Source of the DNA: Candidatus Peregrinibacteria bacterium CG10_big_fil_rev_8_21_14_0_10_55_24 | GTDB lineage: Bacteria > Patescibacteriota > Gracilibacteria > Peribacterales > Peribacteraceae | Assembly (NCBI GenBank): GCA_002772745.1 | Contig: PFDV01000004.1 | Location: 25,708 to 79,999 of the forward strand | Length of the DNA: 54,292 nt | Direction of reading: 5' to 3' | Part shown: positions 25,432-33,643 of the stretch, piece after piece | Numbering within the stretch: the stretch's first letter is position 1 | How the letters are laid out: the number at the start of each line of letters is the position of its first letter | The notes under the pieces: model-generated | Database searches by the model: none | What the model was told of the DNA's origin: nothing | Seen by the model: only the letters and a program-made list of their open reading frames with translations | Program-made: the position numbers and the translations under genes

Positions 25432-26436
25432 ATGGAACACGTCGACATACAATGTGAACGGTTCTCTGCTGATCCCTCCGTCGAAGATTTGCAAACAATA
25501 GAACACAGTCTCTGTGAGGGGGAGCTTGCTGACAACGCACTTCTCCTCACACACCTTGGTAAGGAGTACAAACGCAACGATAACGTCCAGAACGTTGTGG
25601 GCCACTTGTGTGAGCACCCGCTGCTCTCGCAAGAAGAGGAATTCGACATTGCTCAACGGGCCGCCGATGCGAATGATCCGCTGGAAGCGGTACGCGCCCG
25701 CCATACGCTCGTGCTCTGCAACCAGCGTCTCATCGTGTACTGGGCCAAACGCTACCGCAACATGGGGCTCGACTACCTTGATCTGATCCAGGAGGGCAAT
25801 GTCGGGCTGCTCACTGCAGCCGACAAGTTTGACTACCAGCGCGGTTACAAATTCGCGACGTACGCCAGCTGGTGGATCCGTCAGGCAATGCTGCGCGCAC
25901 TTACGGATACGAGCAGAACCATCCGCCTACCTGCGTACGTTGTAGACCGCCTCAGTACGCTGCGCTCTTGTGAGCTTAGACTCATGGCGCAATCCCCGCA
26001 CAAGCCATCACTGATCGCTCTCTCGCAAGAACTCGGCTGGAGCGTGGAAGCCATAGAAGCACTGCGCAAAGCTCGCAAAAATCCCTGTTCGCTCGATGCC
26101 CCTCTGCATGACGGAGAAACATCATTCGGCAATCTCCTCGTGGCTCCTCAAACATCGTCGCATGTCGAGGTTGTTTCCCGTGAAACACGGGAATTAATTG
26201 AGCGCGTGCTACGCTCTGCTCCGGGAGTTAAACCATTCACTGTGGAAAGTTACCTATGGCACGCGGGGCTCAAAGACGGCAGGCAACGGACTGCGGCGGA
26301 AGTTGCCCTGATCCTTGGAAAAAGTACCGAGCGGGCACGGCAGCATATTGATGTTGCAAAGAGGATTCTCAAACAGAGCCACGCACTGCGTGCTCTCCAT
26401 AATGGAAACGTCTCGGCTACCCCAGGCTCCGCCTGA
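25432..26436 (+). CDS. Sigma-70 family alternative sigma factor with a divergent region 4
   Basis: 334 residues. Region 2 is strong: LVLCNQRLIVYWAKRYRNMG, LDYLDLIQEGNVGLLTAADK, FDYQRGYKFATYASWWIRQA and MLRALTDTSRTIRLPAYVV, that is, core binding and -10 recognition. Region 3 is recognisable. Region 4 is weak: instead of an RLRYGL turn it reads YLWHAGLKDGRQRTAAEVA, then LGKSTERARQHIDVAKRIL. There is no region 1.1. It could be a group 2/3 factor with altered -35 recognition. Its 3' end overlaps the convergent PEP carboxylase gene by 20 nt. Confidence 0.9.
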   Translation: MEHVDIQCERFSADPSVEDLQTIEHSLCEGELADNALLLTHLGKEYKRNDNVQNVVGHLCEHPLLSQEEEFDIAQRAADANDPLEAVRARHTLVLCNQRLIVYWAKRYRNMGLDYLDLIQEGNVGLLTAADKFDYQRGYKFATYASWWIRQAMLRALTDTSRTIRLPAYVVDRLSTLRSCELRLMAQSPHKPSLIALSQELGWSVEAIEALRKARKNPCSLDAPLHDGETSFGNLLVAPQTSSHVEVVSRETRELIERVLRSAPGVKPFTVESYLWHAGLKDGRQRTAAEVALILGKSTERARQHIDVAKRILKQSHALRALHNGNVSATPGSA

Positions 26437-27955
26437 GAACCGCCGCCTCCACGATGTCGCGTTCCAGAGCCTGAGCATCGGGGAGATCCGCATGCAGACG
26501 CTGGAGAATGGTGGAACTTAAATTCCGGTGGATGAGGTGCCGCTCGTTCTGCGGCGCCATCGGAGATCCTAAAAATGCGTCAATCGCCGCCACATCGCGC
26601 TCAATCTCCCGGAAAACCGGATCTTCCTTGGCAAGGAGCCCGAGGTTCTCACGATTGAGATACTTGCCCGCATGTTTGAGATCGGCACGCAGCGCCGGGT
26701 AGTGGCGTTCGAGGAGGGGAAGCAGACCCTCTTCCTGCGCACGCAGAATGCCGCGCCCCGTGGCAATGAGTTCCGGAGGAACGCCGATCGAATAGAGTGC
26801 TGCCGTAAAGGTGATGGCGCGCGGAAGCGTGACCGATCCCACTCCGCGGTTGTACCCGAAGAGCCCGATGTGCTGCAGGCGTTCGCGCCGCGACGGGATG
26901 AAGCGCGCAATGGCATTAATGCGCTGGGCAAGCGCTTCGATAGACCCTGTCCAGAACCCGGTGAACATCTCTGCGATACGCCGCAGTGACGCAAGATCCT
27001 GAGAAGAAACACGTTCCACTTGGCGCCGGGGCGCCTCGCGCTTGATCTCCTCAAGCGCGCGCTCCACATCCTCGTGCGGGTAGTCATAGCGGAAGGCGGA
27101 TTGGATGGAGTACGTCCTTACGCCCGCATACTGCTGCAGGAACGCCTCGGTGTACGTGGGGTTCACGCTGCCGCGGAAGGGCAGAGACCCCGTACCGATA
27201 ATGGGATGAACGGAGATGCCAAGCTCTTCTCCCAATGCATCTGCGGTGCTCAACGCGGCGCGAATGGCGAGGACTGCGGGGACAATCCCCGCATTGAGCG
27301 CAGGATCGGAGCGCGCGAGGAAGAGCCTCAGTCCCGTTTCCTTGAGCGCAGGCACCTCGCTTTGCAAATGCTGCCAGTAGGGACGCAGGATCTTCTCGAT
27401 GCCGAACATCGAGGCGATATCCTCCACGAGCGGGGTCACGCGCAATGCCGCCGTGAGTGCGTCGTGCTCTTTCGCATTCTCGTGGAAGATCGCACGGTGG
27501 AATTCGGCAACCTGGAGGAAGGATGCACGAACTTTGAGGAGCTGCTCTGCGGAGGTGGTGAGCGGCAGGAACATCTCATGGACGGGAGGAGCCGGCACGC
27601 CGATTTCCTGCGCAAGGTCGCTCAAGGAGAGCATGTTCATGAACGCTCGTGCCATGCGGTGCATCTTGGCTCCGTCGAACGCGGGGATGCGGAACGTCAG
27701 GTGAAGTTCCTGCCCCAGCGGCCTCTTTTTAAAGAGCTCCTGCGCTTGGGCGTAGAGCTTCTCCCCCACTGCCTCGTCGACGTACTTGCCTTCCCAATCC
27801 CACATGTACTCATCGATGGGAAGTTCTGCAAACAGCGTGATAAGTTCGCCGATCTCGTCCGCCGTAGAAACGAATGCCGATCCGTCCTTCTTCCACCACG
27901 GCACGCAGGCGTTATCGGGGTGCTGCGTGGCCATGGTGGTTGGCGGCCAGTTCAT
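26417..27955 (-). CDS. ppcA: Archaeal-type phosphoenolpyruvate carboxylase
   Basis: About 512 residues, the length of the archaeal-type enzyme and about half that of bacterial PEPC. It carboxylates PEP to oxaloacetate. MATQHPDNA near the N-terminus is the signature of this family, and YMWDWEGKYVDEAV, GSLPFRGSVNPTY and IQSAFRYDYPHEDV are conserved blocks. The start at 27955 (MNWPPTTMATQHPD) is chosen because TACGCT ends 6 nt before it and the upstream ATG at 28000 would add an unmatched segment. It probably supplies C4 acids in a reduced metabolism. Confidence 0.92.
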   Translation of the reverse strand: MNWPPTTMATQHPDNACVPWWKKDGSAFVSTADEIGELITLFAELPIDEYMWDWEGKYVDEAVGEKLYAQAQELFKKRPLGQELHLTFRIPAFDGAKMHRMARAFMNMLSLSDLAQEIGVPAPPVHEMFLPLTTSAEQLLKVRASFLQVAEFHRAIFHENAKEHDALTAALRVTPLVEDIASMFGIEKILRPYWQHLQSEVPALKETGLRLFLARSDPALNAGIVPAVLAIRAALSTADALGEELGISVHPIIGTGSLPFRGSVNPTYTEAFLQQYAGVRTYSIQSAFRYDYPHEDVERALEEIKREAPRRQVERVSSQDLASLRRIAEMFTGFWTGSIEALAQRINAIARFIPSRRERLQHIGLFGYNRGVGSVTLPRAITFTAALYSIGVPPELIATGRGILRAQEEGLLPLLERHYPALRADLKHAGKYLNRENLGLLAKEDPVFREIERDVAAIDAFLGSPMAPQNERHLIHRNLSSTILQRLHADLPDAQALERDIVEAAVLRRSLG

Positions 27956-28022
27956 GGGGAGAGCGTAGCAGAGGAGTAATCGTCGGTGGTATCGGATCAA
28001 TTAAAAAACTCTGCGATAACAC

Positions 28023-28676
28023 TCAGTACACGGGAATTCCCGTAGGAACGTGCTTCCCGTGCGCGGAATGCTCAAATGCTTCCTCAAGCGCTCTATAGAG
28101 CATCGGTGTCATGCTCAGGAGAAGCTCTTCTTTGGCATAGAGCCCCGGTGCCTGGTACTCGCGGTCGAAGTAATCGACGAAGTTCACGTGCAGGCAATCC
28201 GGCACGATGAGCGGTCGGAAGAGCGCGGCGCAGGTCGGCGCCGCCGGGATGACGTCGACCGAGAGTCTTCCGAGGTACGCAGAAAGCCCGAGCAGTCGAC
28301 TCGCCGCATCGGGGCGCACGAAGAGCACGATGACATCTGCGATATTCTGCACACCCGGCGTGCATTCGACGAACGCAAGAGCTTTGGGATTCTTCCTTAC
28401 CGTGCGCAGGAACCGCTCCAGCAACCGACGATCGGGAAACACGTGCTCGCCGTCGATGTAGATAGAAACGAGCTCCTCCAGAGTCGTTGCATTGGAACAC
28501 GCGAACGTACTGCCGGCGCTGCAGCGCTTGCGCCGGCAGTCGATCGCGAGGGATTTTCCCTCCTTCGCCACCCGAGCAATTGCTACGCTCACCTCTTCCT
28601 GGGTGAGTGGACATGCACTCTCGTTGCAGAATCGAACGGAAACAGGCCGTGCGTGGGTGAGCGCAGAGAAGGTCAT
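28023..28676 (-). CDS. DUF169 family protein
   Basis: 217 residues from ATG 28676, which overlaps the radical SAM stop as ATGA, so the two are translationally coupled. DUF169 features are RPVSVRFCNESACPL at the N-terminus, NIADVIVLFVRPDAASRLL in the middle and CAALFRPLIVPDCLHVNFVD, then DREYQAPGLYAKEELLLSM at the C-terminus. Six cysteines are spread through the protein, some possibly metal ligands. The biochemical role of DUF169 is unknown; its coupling to a radical SAM enzyme suggests the two act on one substrate or cofactor. Confidence 0.75.
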   Translation of the reverse strand: MTFSALTHARPVSVRFCNESACPLTQEEVSVAIARVAKEGKSLAIDCRRKRCSAGSTFACSNATTLEELVSIYIDGEHVFPDRRLLERFLRTVRKNPKALAFVECTPGVQNIADVIVLFVRPDAASRLLGLSAYLGRLSVDVIPAAPTCAALFRPLIVPDCLHVNFVDYFDREYQAPGLYAKEELLLSMTPMLYRALEEAFEHSAHGKHVPTGIPVY

Positions 28677-29845
28677 TGCGTATGGAGGAGTGAACATCCT
28701 TCAGCATGCTCTGCAGGACACCCTTCGCAACTCTGCGGAGCCATGATGTTTGGATTATTGCGGACCTCCGGCGGAATACGGTGGCACGCTGGTGAACTGG
28801 CACGCGGGCAGCCGAAGCGCAGGAACGCTTCACCGCGGCATCCGCCTTTGCACACATCGTAGAGTTCGCAGTCACGGCACGGACCCACGATGTACGCGTC
28901 CTGATCGCGGTACACGGCGAGCGTCGGACTCTTGAGAATCTCCTCAAGAGACTGCTCTTTGAGATCACCGTGCCGCAGGTGCTGCGCGCAGCAGGAGTAC
29001 ACGCCACCGTAGTCACCGTTATCGTTGTTCTTCACGTGCAAACCAGTGATCGACATCGTGCAAGGATTGCCGTAGGCAGGAGGATGTACCGCCGGAGCAG
29101 CAAGCTCGGGATAGTTAAGCACGTCGAATGCGCGGCATTGTTCGAAAAGCTCTGCTACCTGCTCTGGCGTCACGCTCGTAGTCGGCTTTCCGTCATCGTT
29201 CCTGCGGCTGATTTCAATAAACGGCATGATGCCATTTTCGCGACAGTCACAGAAAAAATCGAATGCCTCATCGTAGACGGACATCGTGAGAGGCATCTCC
29301 AGCACGAGTTGTATACCATCCGCTTCGCGAAGTTTCTCAATAGACTCAGCGAGAATTTTCGCATAGTCACGCGTAGTGCCAGCAAGATGATTAACCAATT
29401 CTGGTCTCCCTGGAATGCTCGCATGGGTCACCACGACCGAACGTGTTGCAGAGAGCGTATCGACTAACGGCTGATCGATGTGTGCGCCGCTGGTTACGAG
29501 GATGGGAGATAGACCCTGCTGACGTACTCCCTGGATGATCTCCCGAATATCCTTCCGTAGAGTCGGTTCCCCGCCGAGGAGTGCGGCTTCTCTGAACCCC
29601 ACTCCTTTCGCCTGTGCAACATAATCAAGTACATCATCTATCGGCGTATCTGAGCCGCTATCCTGCGTATCAGCCTGTCTGCTGTAAAACGATATCCTTG
29701 CCCTTGTCACCTTCTGCGTTCGCTTATAGCAAGCCTGGCAGTTCAGATCACAACGTCTTCCGGGAACGACTTCGATACCAAAACATTGGTTGGGTCCGGC
29801 ATCTTTCTCCCGAAACGCCTGTGGTGCGTAGAAACTTTTTTCCAT
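28673..29845 (-). CDS. Radical SAM protein with C-terminal SPASM-like domain
   Basis: 390 residues. The 4Fe-4S/SAM site is CDLNCQACYK, followed by the glycine-rich GFREAALLGGEPTLR. The C-terminal part has CxxC-type clusters (GPCRDCELYDVCKGGCRGEA, then FGCPRASSPACHR, and SCEGCPAEHAEGC), as in SPASM enzymes that bind auxiliary iron-sulfur clusters. SPASM proteins modify peptides, proteins or cofactors; the substrate here is unknown. The start at 29845 (MEKSFYAPQ) is preferred over 29866. The gene sits behind a leader with promoter, Trp-containing micro-ORF and terminator, and is coupled to DUF169. Confidence 0.9.
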   Translation of the reverse strand: MEKSFYAPQAFREKDAGPNQCFGIEVVPGRRCDLNCQACYKRTQKVTRARISFYSRQADTQDSGSDTPIDDVLDYVAQAKGVGFREAALLGGEPTLRKDIREIIQGVRQQGLSPILVTSGAHIDQPLVDTLSATRSVVVTHASIPGRPELVNHLAGTTRDYAKILAESIEKLREADGIQLVLEMPLTMSVYDEAFDFFCDCRENGIMPFIEISRRNDDGKPTTSVTPEQVAELFEQCRAFDVLNYPELAAPAVHPPAYGNPCTMSITGLHVKNNDNGDYGGVYSCCAQHLRHGDLKEQSLEEILKSPTLAVYRDQDAYIVGPCRDCELYDVCKGGCRGEAFLRFGCPRASSPACHRIPPEVRNNPNIMAPQSCEGCPAEHAEGCSLLHTQ

Positions 29846-29868
29846 GGTAATAATTGGGAAATACAAAT

Positions 29869-29896
29869 AAAAACGCCGACGCTGTAGAGCATCGGC
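29869..29896 (-). terminator. Terminator in the radical SAM leader
   Basis: GCCGATGC-TCTACA-GCGTCGGC (8 bp, one G-U) followed by GTTTTTATTT lies 24 nt before the radical SAM ATG and 20 nt after the leader-peptide stop, the position expected for an attenuator. Confidence 0.75.
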
Positions 29897-29915
29897 ACTG
29901 AAACCTATCGGAGTA

Positions 29916-29993
29916 TTACGTGCGCCAGCTGTACAGCGGTTGTCCTAACCGCTGCCACCAGAGACGCCGGTGGTTGGAGGTGTAATGATGCAC
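29916..29993 (-). CDS. Putative 25-residue leader peptide with tandem Trp
   Basis: A GTG 7 nt after the TATCTT -10 box opens a 25-codon frame, HHYTSNHRRLWWQRLGQPL then YSWRT, stop TAA 29916-29918. It holds three Trp codons, two of them adjacent (29960-29955). Hairpins CCACCG/TGGTGG (covering the Trp codons) and AGCGGTT-AGGAC-AACCGCT lie within it, and a terminator follows. This matches the layout of ribosome-stalling attenuators. It could instead be a modified-peptide precursor for the radical SAM enzyme. Confidence 0.4.
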   Translation of the reverse strand: MHHYTSNHRRLWWQRLGQPLYSWRT

Positions 29994-30000
29994 CGTTACA

Positions 30001-30030
30001 AAGATACACTTCCGACATCCAAACTGTCAA
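30001..30030 (-). promoter_or_regulatory. Promoter TTGACA-18-TATCTT of the radical SAM operon
   Basis: A consensus -35 TTGACA (30025-30030) and TATCTT (30001-30006) on the minus strand. RNA should start near 29993, leaving a leader of about 148 nt before the radical SAM gene. Confidence 0.65.
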
Positions 30031-30114
30031 GGAAGTTTTGTAACCTCCTCCCTCCTGCTGCGTAGTAGCCTCTGGACGCGTCATTTGGCTCTGTGCCATC
30101 CCTCGCTCTTTCTC

Positions 30115-30120
30115 TACACT
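30115..30120 (+). promoter_or_regulatory. -10 box TACACT of the ECF sigma gene
   Basis: TACACT lies 9 nt before ATG 30130, with no Shine-Dalgarno site. Confidence 0.5.
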
Positions 30121-30129
30121 ATTCCCGCT

Positions 30130-30696
30130 ATGACCCCCGACGAGCACTCCGCCATTGCGGCCTGCCAGGCAGGCGACCTCCAGCGGTTTACTGAGCTCTA
30201 CCAGGCCTACCTGGACCCCATCTTCGGTTACCTCTACAGACGAACGCTGCACCGCGAAACGGCTGAGGACCTGACGAGCACTGTGTTCCTGCGCGCACTG
30301 GAGAAGATCTCGAGCTTTGACCCCGGGCGCGGGCCCTTCCGCGCCTGGCTCTACGGTATTGCCAAGAACGCGCTCACCGATCACCTGCGCTCAGCGAAGC
30401 AAACCGTGGATATTGATACTGTTCTGGATCTCGCCGGTGACGACGACAGCTGCGCACATGCGAAACTTGCGGTGGATGCAGAGCGCCTACGTTCTGCTCT
30501 GGCCGCACTCGATCCTATGAAGCGCGAGATCGTACTCCTCAGAATCTGGGAAGACCTGCCCTACCGCGAGATCGCCGCGATTGTCGGCAAGTCCGAAGGG
30601 AACTGCAAAGTCCTCTTCTCGCGGGCGCTCGATGCGCTGCGCTCTGAGTGCGGTGGTGCGATTGCTCTCCTCTTCCTCTTCCCCTTCCTCCGATGA
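30130..30696 (+). CDS. ECF-type sigma-70 factor
   Basis: 188 residues, the usual size of an ECF sigma factor (regions 2 and 4 only). Region 2: FTELYQAYLDPIFGYLYRRT and AEDLTSTVFLRALEKISSFD, GPFRAWLYGIAKNALTDHLR. Region 4: LAALDPMKREIVLLRIWEDL and PYREIAAIVGKSEGNCKVLF. Its stop overlaps the start of the membrane anti-sigma gene as ATGA, the classic sigma/anti-sigma arrangement, so activity is probably controlled by an envelope signal. Confidence 0.94.
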   Translation: MTPDEHSAIAACQAGDLQRFTELYQAYLDPIFGYLYRRTLHRETAEDLTSTVFLRALEKISSFDPGRGPFRAWLYGIAKNALTDHLRSAKQTVDIDTVLDLAGDDDSCAHAKLAVDAERLRSALAALDPMKREIVLLRIWEDLPYREIAAIVGKSEGNCKVLFSRALDALRSECGGAIALLFLFPFLR

Positions 30697-32183
30697 CTTC
30701 CCCCCGCATTCGCTCTCTCCTCGCTGATCTCTACGCCGTAGACCCAGAACTTGAGCATCATGAGGCAGAATTGATTCCCTTGATCGAAGCGCTCCTTGCC
30801 AAACGCCCGGACATGAAACCTACGCGGCAGTTCGCCGTGAAACTGAGGAAGCTCCTCATGGAACGTATCGCAGAGCTCTCCACAGAACCCGACAAAGCCG
30901 AATATCGTGTTCCACACTCTTCCTTCCCCTTCTTCTCCATGAAGTTCACCTACACACTCATGGGCGTCCTCGTCGGCCTCCTGGTCGCCGTTCCCGCCAC
31001 CTACTACTTCTCTGGCACTCAGCCCTTTACTCCGACAACGAGCGACAAGGCGCTCTTCTCCTACGCTGTCGAGGAAACGGCTCCATCTGCATTCGGCTCG
31101 CTTGCGCCGCTTCCGCAGGACCGCGCCATGCCAGAATCCGCCGCCATTGGTCGCGGCGGTGGAGGAGGCGGTGTCGGCGGCGGAGGCATGGGAATGATTG
31201 CTCCATACGACGGTGGCACCGTGTACACGTACACGTTTACCTACGAAGGTGATTCTCTGACGCTGGAGGATGAGAGCGTTCCCGTTCTCAAGCGCGTGCG
31301 CCCAACCGATACGCCGTCGATTGCCCTCCCGTCACTGGATCTCATTGATTTGAGGAGTTTCCCCGGCAGCACCGTGAGCAACTTTTCGCTCACGCAGAAG
31401 AGTGCCAACGGTTACTCGATCGGCGTCAACATACAGGACGGCATGATCTACATTAACCGTAACTGGGAGACCTGGGATGACCCGCTCGCGCGCTGTGAGG
31501 ATGCGGATTGCATTGAGCGCTACGCGACAAAGATGAGCGACGTCCCCTCCGACGATGTGGTGATCGCCGCCGCCGATGCGTTCCTCGCCAAGCACGGTAT
31601 CGATTTGACGCACTACGGCGAGCCTGTCATCGACGACACGTGGCGCAGACAGAACGAGCGCGCAACACTCCCCGAGGAGCGCGTGATCCCCGGCTCCATC
31701 CAGGTGACGTATCCGCTGGAAATTGACGGCATGCCCGTCTACGAGCAGTACGGCGTGCCCATGGGCATCACCGTGACCTACGATGTGCGCCTGAAGGCAG
31801 TCTCGGACCTCTGGAACTTGATTTCCCTCAACTTCGAGCGCTCCACGTACCCGGCTGTGAGCGATCCTGAGGCGATTCTCGAGTACATTGACCGGGAATC
31901 CTCGCGCTTCGCCATGGAACCCGGACCCAATACCACGATGGAAGAAGTGACCATTCGCTTGGCTGCGCCAGAGCGCGGCTATGTGCGCATATACCAGACG
32001 AAGGGGAACAGTCAGGAGGAAGTCTACGTTCCCGCTCTCATCTTCCCTGTGACTGCGATCGAGAACGCTCCATCCTACTACGACCGCAAGAACGTTGTGG
32101 TGCCGCTCGCCAAGGAACTCGTTGAGGGCAGCAGTGACGCTCCCATGCCCGTCGAGCCGCTCATTCTGGAACAAGCGGAGTAA
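30693..32183 (+). CDS. Membrane anti-sigma factor (probable)
   Basis: 496 residues. A cytoplasmic helical N-terminus (about 1-80) is followed by one membrane span (TYTLMGVLVGLLVAVPATYY, near 85-105). A Gly-rich linker (RGGGGGGVGGGGMGMI) and a large extracellular domain of about 320 residues without a recognised fold follow. Anti-sigma identity is inferred from translational coupling to the ECF sigma gene and this topology; a classic zinc anti-sigma motif is not seen. The large outer domain presumably senses the envelope. A terminator follows at 32204. Confidence 0.8.
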   Translation: MTSPRIRSLLADLYAVDPELEHHEAELIPLIEALLAKRPDMKPTRQFAVKLRKLLMERIAELSTEPDKAEYRVPHSSFPFFSMKFTYTLMGVLVGLLVAVPATYYFSGTQPFTPTTSDKALFSYAVEETAPSAFGSLAPLPQDRAMPESAAIGRGGGGGGVGGGGMGMIAPYDGGTVYTYTFTYEGDSLTLEDESVPVLKRVRPTDTPSIALPSLDLIDLRSFPGSTVSNFSLTQKSANGYSIGVNIQDGMIYINRNWETWDDPLARCEDADCIERYATKMSDVPSDDVVIAAADAFLAKHGIDLTHYGEPVIDDTWRRQNERATLPEERVIPGSIQVTYPLEIDGMPVYEQYGVPMGITVTYDVRLKAVSDLWNLISLNFERSTYPAVSDPEAILEYIDRESSRFAMEPGPNTTMEEVTIRLAAPERGYVRIYQTKGNSQEEVYVPALIFPVTAIENAPSYYDRKNVVVPLAKELVEGSSDAPMPVEPLILEQAE

Positions 32184-32203
32184 TGTTCCCTCTTCCGCGG
32201 AGA

Positions 32204-32230
32204 CTCAATGCCCCCTCTGGGGGTTTTGAG
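32204..32230 (+). terminator. Terminator of the ECF sigma/anti-sigma operon
   Basis: CCCCC-TCT-GGGGG followed by TTTT; flanking CTCAA and TTGAG extend the stem. It begins 20 nt after the anti-sigma stop. Confidence 0.7.
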
Positions 32231-32258
32231 TAAGGAACGCGAAGCATACTATGTACCC

Positions 32259-32792
32259 ATGACCACCTACGACCTCCACCCACTCGTCGTCCACTTTCCC
32301 ATCGCGTTCCTCTCATTCGCGACCGTATTGGAAGTCGTGCGTCTGAAGATTCTCACCCGCCAGGAATGGTACTTCTACACCAAGGCGGTTCTGCTTATTG
32401 TCGGCGTCCTTTGGGGTTTTGCCTCTCTGCAAACCGGCGAAGGAGCAGCGCGCCTTTACCAGGGCACCAGTATTGTGCAGACCATCGCAGTGCACTCGCT
32501 CTTTGCCAATCTCAGCTTGATCGCCTACGGCATGCTGGCTGCCTCACTCCTCCTCGAGTGGATCGGGCGCAGTGGTGGACTAGGGCCTAAGTTTCCGCGA
32601 CCGATCCTGAGAACTTGGGCGGTGATTTCTCATGTGGAACGGCGCATCTTCTCTGTGCCAGTGCGCATGATTCTCTCGTTGATGGGACTTGCCTGCCTCA
32701 TGATCGTCGGAGCACTGGGTGCTTCCATCGTGTACGGCCCCGAAATAGACCCGGCGGTCTCCCTTATCCACCGCATCTTCGTCGGGCAGTAG
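32259..32792 (+). CDS. DUF2231 membrane protein
   Basis: 177 residues with four to five hydrophobic segments. HPLVVHFPIAFLSFATVLEV near the N-terminus is the hallmark of DUF2231 membrane proteins, whose conserved His residues may bind haem or metal; function is unknown. CATACT at 32245-32250 lies 8 nt before the ATG, which separates it from the upstream sigma operon. Confidence 0.82.
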   Translation: MTTYDLHPLVVHFPIAFLSFATVLEVVRLKILTRQEWYFYTKAVLLIVGVLWGFASLQTGEGAARLYQGTSIVQTIAVHSLFANLSLIAYGMLAASLLLEWIGRSGGLGPKFPRPILRTWAVISHVERRIFSVPVRMILSLMGLACLMIVGALGASIVYGPEIDPAVSLIHRIFVGQ

Positions 32793-32810
32793 GAAGACCT
32801 CAGCTTCTAA

Positions 32811-33062
32811 TCACTGAACGTCTTCGCTCTTCTTTTCTCCTGATGTTCCGTATATCTGATCCGCCAATTCGGGAGCCGCACTGCGGATCTCCTCTTCTGA
32901 AAAGAACAGCTCGGCCACAGCCAGCGGGTGCGTGATGTATTTTTCCCCAGATTTCCGCTTCTGTCCGGCGTGTGCGGAAATCGCAAGGGCATAGGCCTTT
33001 TTCACGTTTTCGCCGAGGCGCTCGTGAATTCTCTTGATGGATAAGGGGATGGAGCCCACCAT
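32811..33062 (-). CDS. 83-residue N-terminal fragment of an RSH (Rel/SpoT) HD domain
   Basis: The segment KAYALAISAHAGQKRKSGEK then YITHPLAVAELFF matches the first two helices of a (p)ppGpp hydrolase domain, including the Arg-Lys-Ser-Gly-Glu and His-Pro motifs seen at residues 37-47 of the fusion at 13101. The frame then ends without the HD pair, the ED box or the later Asp, so it cannot be an active hydrolase. A good promoter precedes it (TTGCCA-16-TAGGAT, 8 nt from the ATG). It may be a decayed gene or a small protein that binds or competes with Rel proteins. Confidence 0.6.
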   Translation of the reverse strand: MVGSIPLSIKRIHERLGENVKKAYALAISAHAGQKRKSGEKYITHPLAVAELFFSEEEIRSAAPELADQIYGTSGEKKSEDVQ

Positions 33063-33070
33063 GACTTCTC

Positions 33071-33098
33071 ATCCTACCGTGTTTATGGCACATGGCAA
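33071..33098 (-). promoter_or_regulatory. Promoter TTGCCA-16-TAGGAT of the RSH fragment
   Basis: TTGCCA at 33093-33098 and TAGGAT at 33071-33076 on the minus strand; the ATG follows 8 nt later. Confidence 0.5.
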
Positions 33099-33116
33099 CT
33101 TGTTGAGAACACCAAT

Positions 33117-33539
33117 TCAAAGGACTTTTCCCGGCGAGTTTGCATAACGCACAATGATTTCTCGTGTATTGGATTCAACGGGAAGCCGGAGTGCTTCCTC
33201 GACGGTTACCCAGACGAAATCCGTTCCCTCCTCATTGAGCCGCACCCTCGTTCCCTTCGTTTTACACGTGTAGTCGAAGAAGATGAAGTGTTTTCGCTCC
33301 TCGAAGTCTCGCCCGTAGATGAACTCCAAAAATGCGAGGAATTTGATGTCAAAAATATCCAAGCCGGTCTCTTCCTTCACCTCTCGTTTGAGGGCATGTT
33401 CGAGCGTCTCGCCGAGTTCCACATGGCCGCCGGGAATGACGTATTTCCCTTTCCACATGGGAGAAGCCATTAAAAATATTTTCCCTTCAGGATTAACAAT
33501 GAGAGCGCCTACGGTAGGTTCGGGAAAGTGTTGCGGCAT
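33117..33539 (-). CDS. NUDIX hydrolase
   Basis: 140 residues from ATG 33539 (a GTG one codon earlier is possible). The full NUDIX box is GGHVELGETLEHALKREV then KEETGLD. The N-terminus PTVGALIVNPEGKIFLM and later WVTVEEALRL are typical of ADP-ribose or nucleoside-triphosphate NUDIX enzymes, but the substrate is unassigned. CATACT lies 8 nt before the ATG. It is the second of three NUDIX genes in this window. Confidence 0.9.
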   Translation of the reverse strand: MPQHFPEPTVGALIVNPEGKIFLMASPMWKGKYVIPGGHVELGETLEHALKREVKEETGLDIFDIKFLAFLEFIYGRDFEERKHFIFFDYTCKTKGTRVRLNEEGTDFVWVTVEEALRLPVESNTREIIVRYANSPGKVL

Positions 33540-33608
33540 CACCGGAGAGTATGGCCGTATCGTGTAGAGAAGCCAAATTGTAATATGTTTTCATCATGGA
33601 ATTTCACA

Positions 33609-33637
33609 TTGTCAATGATCTGCGACTTTGGTACATT
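33609..33637 (+). promoter_or_regulatory. Promoter TTGTCA-17-TACATT
   Basis: TTGTCA (33609-33614), 17-nt spacer, TACATT (33632-33637), then ATG 33644 after 6 nt. It lies inside the longer reading frame that begins at 33596 and therefore sets the true start at 33644. Confidence 0.65.
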
Positions 33638-33643
33638 TTGAAT

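Noticed and set aside
27020-27979. A 319-codon plus-strand frame
   Set aside because: It is antisense to the PEP carboxylase gene and shows only the Arg/His-rich composition typical of antisense frames in GC-rich genes.
29905-30018. A 37-residue frame beginning MSEVYLCNGASLHLQPPASL as a radical SAM peptide precursor
   Set aside because: Its ATG lies between the -35 and -10 boxes, upstream of the predicted transcription start. The GTG frame at 29993 fits the promoter better.
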